A DNA stretch of 64,000 bases from an uncultured Mucispirillum sp. (GTDB lineage Bacteria; Chrysiogenota; Deferribacteres; Deferribacterales; Mucispirillaceae). Below are positions 20,636 to 28,930 of this stretch, in pieces. A program made the translations under genes and the position numbers. How positions within the stretch are numbered: position 1 is the stretch's first letter; every line of letters starts with the position of its first letter. Location of the stretch: assembly GCA_944324465.1 (NCBI GenBank), contig CALUWI010000011.1, positions 39,755 to 103,754 of the forward strand, read 5' to 3'. Below the pieces are notes generated by a model. The model saw nothing but the letters and a program-made list of their open reading frames with translations. It made no database searches and was not told the origin of the DNA.

Positions 20636-20980
20636 TTATTTTATGTAACTTGTATTATCTGGTAAAAATTTTGAAACTATTATATTATCATTAGATGCTG
20701 ATAATTCATATAATTTTTTTTCTGAAGCAGCGATGCTTTCATCATGAGATACAAGTCTTATCATTTCATTGCTAAGAATATCTGCAATATCTGCAGATGA
20801 AGCATACATAACATCTTTTAACTGCCAAACATCTCCAGCTTCAAATGCTTTTTCAACTCCAATATTCGATAAAACTTTGCTGAAAATCGCCTCTTTTTTC
20901 TCAAGATAACCAGCAGGTGCATTTTTACAGCTGCCTAATTTAGCTATCACATAAAAGCTGTGAGTTTCATGAACGAACAT
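20636..20980 (-). CDS. Hypothetical protein, 114 residues
   Basis: A soluble, probably cytoplasmic, alpha-helical protein without signal peptide, TM segment or motif that I recognise. It has one cysteine (KLGSCKNAP). AAAGGGG precedes the ATG. It has its own promoter-like element (21011-21039) and terminator (20609-20633), so it forms a monocistronic unit between trpB and the lipoprotein gene. In trp operons trpA often follows trpB; this protein shows no trpA features, so trpA is absent from that position. Confidence 0.7.
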   Translation of the reverse strand: MFVHETHSFYVIAKLGSCKNAPAGYLEKKEAIFSKVLSNIGVEKAFEAGDVWQLKDVMYASSADIADILSNEMIRLVSHDESIAASEKKLYELSASNDNIIVSKFLPDNTSYIK

Positions 20981-21010
20981 ATAAAAACCCCTTTTGTATA
21001 AATAATGATA

Positions 21011-21039
21011 AAGATAGTATATTTTTTTACATTTTGCAA
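21011..21039 (-). promoter_or_regulatory. Candidate sigma-70 promoter for the 114-residue gene
   Basis: On the minus strand TTGCAA and TATCTT are separated by 17 bases, about 30 bases upstream of the start codon. Confidence 0.45.
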
Positions 21040-21056
21040 TGCTTATTTATACATTT

Positions 21057-22277
21057 TTAGTTTTTTATTTCGTTTGATAAAAATTCAACCCACTCATTCT
21101 TATTAAAAACTGGTGCTGTAATGAAAATATCTTTATCTCCTCTGCCGCTCATATTAACAATAACAGCTTTATCTTTTGGCATAGATGGTGCTGTTTTTAA
21201 AAGCTCTGCAAGAGCATGAGATGATTCAAGAGCAAATAAAATACCTTCATGTTTTGCAACTAACTGCAGTGCATTAATTACTTCCTCATCTTTTGCAGAT
21301 GTCATAGTAAGCCTGCCAGATTCTTTTAAGTATGCAAGTTCAGGTCCAACACCTGGATAATCAAGACCTGCTGATATAGAATGTGTTGGCAGCACATCAC
21401 CATTGCTGTCTAATAAAAATTTACTTTTATATCCATGGTGGATACCTGTTTCTGCTCCAGAGTTTGGTGCAAGTCTTTTAGCATGTTCACCTGGTTTATC
21501 GCCTATTCCGCCGCCTTCTACACCAATTAACTGAACTTTTTCATCATCTAAAAAGCCTGAAAAAATACCCATAGCATTAGAGCCGCCGCCTACTGCTGCA
21601 ATAACTGCTGCTACATCGAGACCGCTTTCCTGAGCCTGTTGTTTTGCTTCTCTGCCTATAACTGACTGAAACTCTCTAACTATTGCAGGAAATGGTGCTG
21701 GACCTACGGCTGAGCCTAATAAATAATGAGTATCTTTTAATGATTTAATCCAAAAACCTAATGCTTCATCTACTGCATCTGCTAAACCTTTATTACCTGA
21801 TTCAACAGATACAACATTTGCTCCAAACATCTGCATAGTTAATACATTTGGATGCTGGCGTTTCACATCTACTGCACCCATATAAACATCACAGCCAAGT
21901 CCAAGTTTTGCAGCAGCTGATGCAGTTGCCACACCATGCTGACCTGCCCCTGTTTCAGCTACAACTTTCTTTTTACCCATTCTTTTTGCAAGAAGGCACT
22001 GACCTACTGCATTGTTAATTTTATGAGCCCCAGTGTGAGCAAGCCCTTCGCATTTAAAAAATATTTTTGCTCCACCAAGTTTTTTTGTTAAATTTTCTGC
22101 ATAATAAAGTGGTGTTGGCCTGCCAATAAATGTTTTTTGTAAATATGCCAGTTCATCTAAAAAACTTTTATCATTCATTGCTGATAAAAATGCTGCTTCA
22201 AGTTCATCAAGAGCAGGCTGCAGCATTTCTGGTACATAGCTGCCGCCAAATTCACCATAAGTTTTTGAATATCTCAT
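21057..22277 (-). CDS. trpB: Tryptophan synthase beta chain
   Basis: A 406-residue PLP enzyme that joins indole and serine to give tryptophan. It has YGEFGGSYVPEML, the PLP lysine in HTGAHKINNAVGQ, the catalytic glutamate in VVAETGAGQHG, and the phosphate loop GGGSNAMG. The usual KREDL stretch before the PLP lysine reads KCEGL here, which is unusual. GAGGT lies before the ATG at 22277; a start four codons upstream would bury that site. The gene lies 14 bases after the degenerate TrpC-TrpF-like gene, and no trpA follows. It may act alone on imported indole. The sequence is otherwise of the normal TrpB1 type rather than TrpB2. Confidence 0.93.
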   Translation of the reverse strand: MRYSKTYGEFGGSYVPEMLQPALDELEAAFLSAMNDKSFLDELAYLQKTFIGRPTPLYYAENLTKKLGGAKIFFKCEGLAHTGAHKINNAVGQCLLAKRMGKKKVVAETGAGQHGVATASAAAKLGLGCDVYMGAVDVKRQHPNVLTMQMFGANVVSVESGNKGLADAVDEALGFWIKSLKDTHYLLGSAVGPAPFPAIVREFQSVIGREAKQQAQESGLDVAAVIAAVGGGSNAMGIFSGFLDDEKVQLIGVEGGGIGDKPGEHAKRLAPNSGAETGIHHGYKSKFLLDSNGDVLPTHSISAGLDYPGVGPELAYLKESGRLTMTSAKDEEVINALQLVAKHEGILFALESSHALAELLKTAPSMPKDKAVIVNMSGRGDKDIFITAPVFNKNEWVEFLSNEIKN

Positions 22278-22291
22278 TATACACCTCATAT

Positions 22292-23392
22292 TTATTGTTT
22301 GTATTTTATTTTTTTAATCATTTCAGTAATTTTATCTACTGTATTATATTTTTTAACATCAAATTCTATAAGTTCCACTTTGTATTCTTTTATTATGCTC
22401 ATTATATCACTGTCCTCCTGCAAGGACAGCCAAAGTGGATTATGAATTTCTGTATTATTTTTTACAACATCAACACTATCTATCATAAATGGTTCTACAA
22501 AAGTATTTTTAGTATTTACTAATGAATATCTTTTATAAGTATTTGCAGTGTATTTCTGCATATTTGTATTATCTTCAATACAGTCTGCAAGTCCCTTTTC
22601 TATTAATGATAATGCTTCATCTATCATGCTGCTGTCATAAACTTCTAATACTTTTACACAGCATTGATTTTTCATATTTTCAAGCATACTTATAATATTA
22701 CTTTTATTGTGTTTGTCAAATAAAAACCCTGTCATATCAATATCTTTTTTAATACATACAGCAAGTTCATCATTATCTGCTATATTTTTAGCTTTTAATA
22801 ATGGGCGGATAGACGATTTTTTCATATAAAGTTTTGATAAATAATTTGTAGATTTAATACTTTCATCTACATCAAAACTTTCTGCATTAATATAGTTTTC
22901 AGAATAAACACCTGCAAACCCATACTCTAAAATATGCTGCATAGAAATACCGTCATTTGAGCAGTTTAAAAGGCATAAGGCATCCCAGTCTATAAGCATT
23001 TTTAAAATATATGGGTTTACATTGTTTACAGAAATATCATCGCTGCCTAATATTAATATTTCAGCTTTCACACTGCGAACTTTAGCTATATCATTCACAC
23101 TTGATGCTTTATATAATATATCTGTACCTTGTTTTTTAGACTGTTCATGAATCTGTATAATCTGCTGTTTGGAATGTTCTGAAACATTTATTATAATGCC
23201 GTCTGCATTTAATGAATTATTTATACCTTTTTGAAGTTTAATAACATCTTTACTGCATAAAGAATTATCATCAACAATAACTGCTGATAAAATATTTTCA
23301 GGAATCATATCTGCAAGCTGACTGCTGCATATAATATTTGAATTTCTTGTTTTTATTGTATTTAGTAAATTTGATTTATTTTGTAATAACAT
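22292..23392 (-). CDS. Degenerate TrpC-TrpF-like double TIM-barrel protein, probably without catalytic residues
   Basis: A 366-residue protein. By eye its first part follows indole-glycerol-phosphate synthase from the third strand on: the KDF region reads VIVDDN, the LVEVH strand reads ILYKAS, the GINNRDL strand reads ILGSDDIS, the SESGI strand reads NCSNDGI, and a GFAGVYSENYI segment stands where GADAVLVGE should be. The second part resembles phosphoribosylanthranilate isomerase (about residues 195-366) but lacks the KICG cysteine motif; its end, EFDVKKYNTVDKITEMI, resembles the GVDVSSGVE...PGVKD end of TrpF. Position directly before trpB supports the assignment. The frame is open throughout, so it is a divergent protein or a young pseudogene. 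The ATG at 23392 has a weak AAGGTG; an in-frame TTG at 23515 has no site. Confidence 0.6.
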   Translation of the reverse strand: MLLQNKSNLLNTIKTRNSNIICSSQLADMIPENILSAVIVDDNSLCSKDVIKLQKGINNSLNADGIIINVSEHSKQQIIQIHEQSKKQGTDILYKASSVNDIAKVRSVKAEILILGSDDISVNNVNPYILKMLIDWDALCLLNCSNDGISMQHILEYGFAGVYSENYINAESFDVDESIKSTNYLSKLYMKKSSIRPLLKAKNIADNDELAVCIKKDIDMTGFLFDKHNKSNIISMLENMKNQCCVKVLEVYDSSMIDEALSLIEKGLADCIEDNTNMQKYTANTYKRYSLVNTKNTFVEPFMIDSVDVVKNNTEIHNPLWLSLQEDSDIMSIIKEYKVELIEFDVKKYNTVDKITEMIKKIKYKQ

Positions 23393-23736
23393 AACGCACC
23401 TTTTTCTATCATAAAAATTAAAATCAACATAAGCATTTAGCTTAGTTTTGCCTGTAAAAAAATATAAAATTGTAGTGTTAAGATATAATGGTATTATTTG
23501 ACGCTGGAGCGCCAAAAATAGATAGAAAAATATTGTGCGGAAAATTGTCCGTTGAAAGAATAATCAGAAAGTAGTGTTTGGTTTACTAATCTAATATCCA
23601 TAATAGGTACATATATTACAAAAAAAATCACTTGTCAATATATAAAATTATTTTTTTAAATAATCACCCTGCTGTAGTTTTTACATATAAGATTTTTGTT
23701 GTATTTTTCATTAAATTGATATATAAGAACTTTACT
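23393..23736. other. Leader/intergenic region between the TrpC-TrpF-like gene and tRNA-Gly
   Basis: About 340 bases without a credible gene. It holds two short GC-richer inverted repeats: GACGC-TGGA-GCGCC at 23500-23513 and CGGA-AAATTG-TCCG at 23538-23551. Both would lie in the 5' leader or upstream region of the minus-strand gene. I found no tryptophan-codon leader peptide and no T-box features. The tRNA-Gly promoter candidates lie at the right end. Confidence 0.45.
23632..23727 (+). promoter_or_regulatory. Candidate promoter elements for tRNA-Gly
   Basis: Two options. TTGTCA at 23632 is preceded by an A8 tract and TCAC, resembling the A7-GTGCTTGAC block before the other two tRNA genes, with a TTTAAAT-like -10 about 17 bases on. 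Closer to the gene, TTGTAT at 23699 and TATAAG at 23722 have 17-base spacing. Sequence alone does not decide between them. Confidence 0.35.
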
Positions 23737-23809
23737 GCGGGCATAGCTCAGCTGGTAGAGTGGAAGCTTCCCAAGCTTTAGGTCACGGGTTCAAGTCCCG
23801 CTGCCCGCT
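23737..23809 (+). tRNA. tRNA-Gly (anticodon CCC)
   Basis: A seven-pair acceptor stem GCGGGCA/TGCCCGC with discriminator T, D arm GCTCAGCTGGTAGAGT, anticodon stem GAAGC/GCTTT with loop TTCCCAA (anticodon CCC), variable AGGTC, and T arm ACGGG-TTCAAGT-CCCGC with one A-C mismatch at its outer pair. CCA is not encoded. A T-rich run follows. CCC reads GGG, a rare codon in this AT-rich genome. Confidence 0.93.
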
Positions 23810-23908
23810 TTTCTTTTTTATTTTATCATTTTTCTTTATTATAAACTTTAAATTGATTTAATACTATTTTATCTGTATAATGGAAAAACTTATATGAGGT
23901 ATCATTTG

Positions 23909-24094
23909 ATGATAGATAAAGAACTTTTAGACATATTAGTATGCCCTAAATGTAAAGGGAATATTAAACTGCACAGCAGTGAAAAATATATTATATGCGA
24001 AAAATGTGATTTGGCGTACTATATTGATGAAAATATGCCTGTTATGCTTATAGATAAAGCTGTAACTATAGAAGAAGCTGATAAGGATAAATAG
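23909..24094 (+). CDS. Trm112/UPF0434 family zinc-ribbon-like protein
   Basis: A 61-residue protein beginning MIDKELLDILVCPKCKG, with a second CEKC pair and the MPVMLID end typical of the YcaR/UPF0434 family, related to Trm112, the activator of methyltransferases. The two CxxC pairs suggest zinc binding. GAGGT lies eight bases before the ATG at 23909, which I prefer to the ATG at 23894 that precedes it. It heads the run to nnr, tsaE and valS and is three bases from nnr. Confidence 0.85.
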   Translation: MIDKELLDILVCPKCKGNIKLHSSEKYIICEKCDLAYYIDENMPVMLIDKAVTIEEADKDK

Positions 24095-24097
24095 TAT

Positions 24098-25582
24098 ATG
24101 TATATATTAAACAGCAAAGACATATATAAAATGGAAGAAGCTGTTAAAAGAGATTATAATATTTCTGAAATAGTCCTTATGGAAAATGCTGGAACTGCTC
24201 TTTTTGATTTTATAAAAAATAAAGCTGATAAAAAAAGTAAGATACTAATTTTAGCAGGTCCTGGTAATAATGGCGGTGATGGATTTGTTTTAATGCGTCA
24301 TCTTGCAGCTAATGGATATAATGCTGATTTATATTATCCAGAACAGAATAATAAATATGGTGATGCTGCTCAAGTAAATTTAAATATTTTAAATAATTTA
24401 AATATTAATATCCATGATTTATCTACACTTAATAATATGGAGCAGTATGATATTATTGTAGATGCTCTTTTTGGTATTGGACTTACAAGAGATATTTGTG
24501 GAATATATAAAGAAGTTATTGATAAAGCAAATAATACAAATGCGTTAAAAATTTCTGCAGATATTGCTTCTGGATTAATCAGTGACAGTTCTGAAGTACC
24601 AGAATGTGTTTTTAAGGCTGATTATACTATTACTTTTTCCACATTAAAATACTGCCATGTATTATACCCTGCAAAAACATATTCAGGCAAAGTTATTACT
24701 GCAAATATTACTATACCTGATAATATTTTATCACAATATGAGCATAATATATTTATAGATAAATATAATAAGCCTGTACTAAAAAGCAGACCGCAGGACA
24801 GCCATAAAGGCAGCTATGGAAAAGTAGCTATTATTGGCGGCAGTACAGAAATGGCTGGAGCAGTAAAAATTGCCGCTATTTCTACCCTGCACTCAGGATG
24901 CGGACTTATTACTTTATGCCATCCTGCTGAACTTAATAGAAACTTTATTTCAGATATTCCAGAAATTATGACAAAATCATTTACTTATAATGAACCAGCA
25001 TTAATATGCGACTATATAAATAATTCAGCAAATGTTTATACTATCGGCAACGGTATGGGAAGGCAGAAAAATGTAAAAGAATTTATACTTTATATTCTGC
25101 AGAATACTCTAAAACCAGTTATAATAGATGCTGATGCAATAAATGCAATTTCTCTAAATGAATTAAATAACATTCAATCTGAAGTGATTATGACACCACA
25201 TTTAGCTGAATTTGCAAGGCTTATTAATAAAGATATTAGTGAAATTAAAAAAAATAAAGTATCACTTGCAAAAGAATTTGCTGATAAATATAATATTTAT
25301 TTAATATTAAAATCAGCAGAAACTATTGCTGCTGTTCCAAATGATAAAGTATATATATTAAATACTGGCAATACTGCCCTTGCAAAAGGCGGCAGCGGCG
25401 ATGCTTTATGCGGACTTACTGCATCCCTTGCAGCTCAAGGATATTCTGCAAAAGATACATGTATTTTAGCTCCATATATATTAGGAAAAAGTGCAGAAAA
25501 AGCAGTAAAAAAACATAATCCAGCATACCTTAGCATTACCCAGATTATTAATTATTACAATGAGGTCTTTAATGAATTCTGA
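24098..25582 (+). CDS. nnr: Bifunctional NAD(P)H-hydrate epimerase / ADP-dependent dehydratase
   Basis: A 494-residue nicotinamide nucleotide repair enzyme. The N-terminal YjeF_N epimerase domain (about residues 1-215) has LMENAGTALFDFI, GPGNNGGDGFVLMRHL and VDALFGIGLTR. The C-terminal dehydratase domain (about residues 225-490) has SHKGSYGKVAIIGGS, DADAIN, TPHLAEFARL and the NTGNTALAKGGSGDALCG nucleotide loop with its catalytic aspartate. The two together repair damaged (hydrated) NADH and NADPH. It overlaps tsaE by 11 bases, a common gene pair. Confidence 0.95.
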   Translation: MYILNSKDIYKMEEAVKRDYNISEIVLMENAGTALFDFIKNKADKKSKILILAGPGNNGGDGFVLMRHLAANGYNADLYYPEQNNKYGDAAQVNLNILNNLNINIHDLSTLNNMEQYDIIVDALFGIGLTRDICGIYKEVIDKANNTNALKISADIASGLISDSSEVPECVFKADYTITFSTLKYCHVLYPAKTYSGKVITANITIPDNILSQYEHNIFIDKYNKPVLKSRPQDSHKGSYGKVAIIGGSTEMAGAVKIAAISTLHSGCGLITLCHPAELNRNFISDIPEIMTKSFTYNEPALICDYINNSANVYTIGNGMGRQKNVKEFILYILQNTLKPVIIDADAINAISLNELNNIQSEVIMTPHLAEFARLINKDISEIKKNKVSLAKEFADKYNIYLILKSAETIAAVPNDKVYILNTGNTALAKGGSGDALCGLTASLAAQGYSAKDTCILAPYILGKSAEKAVKKHNPAYLSITQIINYYNEVFNEF

Positions 25583-25988
25583 ATACATTTTAAAATGTGA
25601 AGAAGATACTAAAAATATGGCAAAAGATATTGCACCTTTTTTAAAAAACAATATAATTTTCCTTAATGGTGAAATAGGTGCAGGAAAAACAACTTTTACA
25701 AAATATTTAGTAGAAGTCTACGGACTTTCAGATGAAGTATGCAGCCCTACTTTTGCCCTTGAAAATAGATATGAAACAAAAAACGGACTTATTATTCATT
25801 TTGACTTATACAGAATAAAAAGTGAAGAAGAACTTGATATGATAGGCTTTTTTGATACATTAAAAGAAGATGCTACTATCTTAATTGAATGGGCAGACAA
25901 ATTTAATATTGAAAAATATATAAAAAACTATAAAATTATGTCTTTCAAGATATTAGATGATAATATCAGGTCAGTAACAATAAAATAA
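25572..25988 (+). CDS. tsaE: tRNA threonylcarbamoyladenosine biosynthesis ATPase TsaE
   Basis: A 138-residue P-loop ATPase that works with TsaB, TsaD and TsaC/Sua5 to make the universal t6A37 base on ANN-decoding tRNAs. It has LNGEIGAGKTTFTKYL (Walker A), CSPTFALENRYE and the HFDLYRIKSEEEL segment followed by LIEWADK. GAGG lies six bases before the ATG at 25572, which overlaps the end of nnr; an in-frame ATG at 25560 precedes the site and is rejected. TsaB is not next to it here. Confidence 0.94.
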   Translation: MNSEYILKCEEDTKNMAKDIAPFLKNNIIFLNGEIGAGKTTFTKYLVEVYGLSDEVCSPTFALENRYETKNGLIIHFDLYRIKSEEELDMIGFFDTLKEDATILIEWADKFNIEKYIKNYKIMSFKILDDNIRSVTIK

Positions 25989-25999
25989 AGGTTATTAAT

Positions 26000-26260
26000 A
26001 TGGACTATAAAGAAATGTATAATATGATTCAGGATATAGCTCAGGCTGATAAAATAAAAAATTCGCTTGAAGATTTATACCTGTATTTACATGAAATAGA
26101 AAATATGATGCAAAACAGCGAAGAAAATACAGAAGCACCAGATAATCATGATGAATTTCGCTATAAACTGCAGATTATGGAACAGCAGATAACTGAAATT
26201 GATGAATTTTTACAGGAAGATAATGATAACGATATAAACTATGATGAATATTTATCATAA
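26000..26260 (+). CDS. Small acidic helical protein, unknown
   Basis: An 86-residue, strongly acidic protein with a predicted coiled-coil character (DYKEMYNMIQDIAQADKI..., heptad-like LEDLYLYLHEIENM) and a C-terminus of Asp/Glu/Asn. It has no cysteine, signal or TM segment. It lies 11 bases after tsaE and 42 before valS, so it is almost certainly cotranscribed. I do not recognise a family; it could be a small cytosolic adaptor. The reading frame has the same codon style as its neighbours. Confidence 0.7.
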   Translation: MDYKEMYNMIQDIAQADKIKNSLEDLYLYLHEIENMMQNSEENTEAPDNHDEFRYKLQIMEQQITEIDEFLQEDNDNDINYDEYLS

Positions 26261-26302
26261 AGAAAATTATAAAAAATCACAATATATTAAATGGAGATAA
26301 AA

Positions 26303-28930
26303 ATGGCAAAAGAATTATCCAGCAGAATAAATCCTGCTGAATATGAAAAAAGTATTTATAAATTTTGGCTTGAAAAAAAGCTATTTCATGCAGATGAATA
26401 CTCTAAAAAACCTGCATACTCAATAGTTATACCACCACCAAATGTTACTGGTTCACTTCACATGGGCCATGCACTTGATGAAACTATACAGGATATATTA
26501 GCCCGCTTTAAAAGAATGAAAGGCTTTGAAGTTTTATGGATGCCTGGAACTGACCATGCAGGTATTGCCACTCAAAATGTTGTAGAAAAAATAATAGCTG
26601 CTGAAGGTAAATCTCGTTACGATTTAGGCAGAGAAGCATTTATAGAAAGAGTATGGCAGCAGAAAAGAGAATCAGGCGGCACAATTATAAGCCAGCTTAA
26701 AGCTCTTGGCTCAAGCTGCGACTGGGATAGAGAACGCTTTACAATGGATGAAGGCTTATCTCGTGCTGTTAGAGAAGTATTTTATACTCTTTATAAAGAA
26801 GACTTAATTTACCGCTCTAACTATATGGTAAACTGGTGTGCAAGATGCCATACAGCATTAAGCGATATTGAAGTAGAATTTAAAGAAAAAGATGATTTTC
26901 TTTATCACTTAAAATACCCTATTGAAAACAGTAATGAATATTTAGAAATTGCAACTACTCGCCCAGAAACTTATCTTGGCGATACTGCTGTTGCTGTACA
27001 CCCAGATGATGAAAGATATAAACATTTAGTAGGAAAAAATGTTGTTCTTCCACTTATTAACAGGAAAATACCTATAATTGCAGATGATTTTGTTGAAACA
27101 GAATTTGGAACAGGCTGTGTAAAAATCACTCCAGCCCATGACCAGAATGACTTTGCAGCAGGTAAACGCCATAACTTAGAAGAAATTGTATGTATTGATG
27201 AAAACAATAAAATATGCGGTAACTTCTATCCAGAATTTGAAGGAATGGATATAATTACTGCAAGAAAAGCAGTTATTGAAAAATTTAAAGAGCTTGATTT
27301 AGTTGTTAAAATTGAGCCATTAAAACACAATGTTGGCTGCTGCTACAGATGTGAATCTGTAATTGAGCCTCGTGTTTCTATGCAGTGGTTTGTAAAAACT
27401 AAACCACTTGCTGAAAAAGCTATAGAAGCAGTAGAAACTGGTAAAATAAAAATTATTCCTAAACAATGGGAAAATACTTTCTTTGAATGGATGAATAATA
27501 TTCGCGACTGGTGTATTTCCCGTCAAATCTGGTGGGGACACAGAATACCAGCATGGCACTGTGCAGACTGCTCTCACACTACAGTTGCAAAAACAGACCC
27601 AGATAAATGCGAAAAATGCGGCTCTACAAATATTCATCAAGATGAAGATGTGCTTGATACTTGGTTTTCATCTTCTTTATGGCCGTTTTCTACAATGGGT
27701 TATCCTGAAAAAACTGATTTATTAAAAAAATTCTACCCTACTTCTACCCTTGTAACTGGCTTTGATATTTTATTCTTCTGGGTTGCAAGAATGATGATGA
27801 TGGGACTTAAATTTATGGATGATGTTCCATTTAAAGATGTTTATCTCCATGCCCTTGTTCGCGATGAAAAAGGACAAAAAATGAGTAAATCAAAAGGAAA
27901 TGTTATTGACCCGCTTATTATGATTGATAAATACGGTGCAGATGCTTTCCGCTTTACTCTTGCTATATTTGCTGCACAAGGCAGAGATATTAAAATGAAT
28001 GTAGATAGAGTTGAAGGCTATAGAAACTTTATTAATAAAATATGGAATGCTTCCAGATTTATTTTAATGAACTTAGGTGATGAAATACCAAAAATTGATG
28101 AAAACAGCCTTGAAAGTGTTGATAAATGGATATTAATGAAATTACAGCATGCAGCTAAAAAAGCATCAAAAGCAATAGAAACATACAGCATAAATGATGC
28201 AGCAAATGAGCTTTATCAGTTTTTCTGGATGACTTTCTGCGACTGGTATCTTGAACTGATAAAAGATAGAATGTTTAAAGGAAATGATAAAGAAAAAGAA
28301 CAGGCACTTGCTACAGCAGCTTTTGTATTAGAAAAAGCATTAGTTGCACTGCACCCATATATTCCTTTTGTTACAGAGCATATTTTCCAAACATTAACTG
28401 GAAAAGAAACTATTATGTACGAAGAATATCCTGATAACTTAAACTATAACTTTGAACAGGAAGAAAAAGGTATAGATAAAGTGATTGAAGCAGTAAGCTT
28501 AATAAGAAATATTCGCGGTGAATATAATATTACCCCTGCTGCTCAGCTTGAAATATTTATTAATACTGATGATAATGATGCTCTGAAACTTTTTCAGTCA
28601 GAAATACCATTGATAATGAAAATGGGTAAAGCTAAATCAGTACAATTTAATGAAAAAGCACCTGAAAACTGTGCAAAAAGCGTTGGCAATGGCTTTGAAA
28701 TAATGGTGTCATTAGAAGGCACTATTAATGTAGAAGAAGAAATTGCAAGGCTTGAAAAAGAGAAAAAAACTGTAGAAAAAGATGTTAATCTTTACGGCGG
28801 TAAACTGCAAAATCAAGGCTATCTTGCAAAAGCTCCTGCACAGGTTATTGAAAAAGATAAGAAAACTTATGAAGAAGCAAAAGCAAGACTTGATAAAATA
28901 AATGAAGCATTAGCAGGTCTTAAAAAGTAA
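26303..28930 (+). CDS. valS: Valyl-tRNA synthetase
   Basis: An 875-residue class I synthetase. The HIGH motif reads HMGH at residues 53-56 within PPPNVTGSLHMGHAL, and KMSKS lies at residues 526-530. The editing domain (about residues 190-330) has TTRPETYLGDTAVAVHP. Paired cysteines are present in two insertions (CARC, CCYRCES, CADC, CEKC), consistent with zinc. The C-terminal coiled-coil arm (EEEIARLEKEKKTVEKD) is typical of ValRS. GGAG lies six bases before the ATG at 26303; an in-frame ATG at 26291 overlaps the site. The stop overlaps the next gene as TAATG. Confidence 0.97.
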   Translation: MAKELSSRINPAEYEKSIYKFWLEKKLFHADEYSKKPAYSIVIPPPNVTGSLHMGHALDETIQDILARFKRMKGFEVLWMPGTDHAGIATQNVVEKIIAAEGKSRYDLGREAFIERVWQQKRESGGTIISQLKALGSSCDWDRERFTMDEGLSRAVREVFYTLYKEDLIYRSNYMVNWCARCHTALSDIEVEFKEKDDFLYHLKYPIENSNEYLEIATTRPETYLGDTAVAVHPDDERYKHLVGKNVVLPLINRKIPIIADDFVETEFGTGCVKITPAHDQNDFAAGKRHNLEEIVCIDENNKICGNFYPEFEGMDIITARKAVIEKFKELDLVVKIEPLKHNVGCCYRCESVIEPRVSMQWFVKTKPLAEKAIEAVETGKIKIIPKQWENTFFEWMNNIRDWCISRQIWWGHRIPAWHCADCSHTTVAKTDPDKCEKCGSTNIHQDEDVLDTWFSSSLWPFSTMGYPEKTDLLKKFYPTSTLVTGFDILFFWVARMMMMGLKFMDDVPFKDVYLHALVRDEKGQKMSKSKGNVIDPLIMIDKYGADAFRFTLAIFAAQGRDIKMNVDRVEGYRNFINKIWNASRFILMNLGDEIPKIDENSLESVDKWILMKLQHAAKKASKAIETYSINDAANELYQFFWMTFCDWYLELIKDRMFKGNDKEKEQALATAAFVLEKALVALHPYIPFVTEHIFQTLTGKETIMYEEYPDNLNYNFEQEEKGIDKVIEAVSLIRNIRGEYNITPAAQLEIFINTDDNDALKLFQSEIPLIMKMGKAKSVQFNEKAPENCAKSVGNGFEIMVSLEGTINVEEEIARLEKEKKTVEKDVNLYGGKLQNQGYLAKAPAQVIEKDKKTYEEAKARLDKINEALAGLKK

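Noticed and set aside
22130..22522. 130-residue plus-strand reading frame across the trpB/trpC-like junction
   Set aside because: Phe/Tyr/Ile-rich composition typical of a shadow frame in AT-rich DNA; no start signal.
23393..23515. TTG start of the TrpC-TrpF-like gene 41 codons upstream
   Set aside because: No ribosome site and it would translate through the GC-rich hairpin; the added residues look unlike the family.
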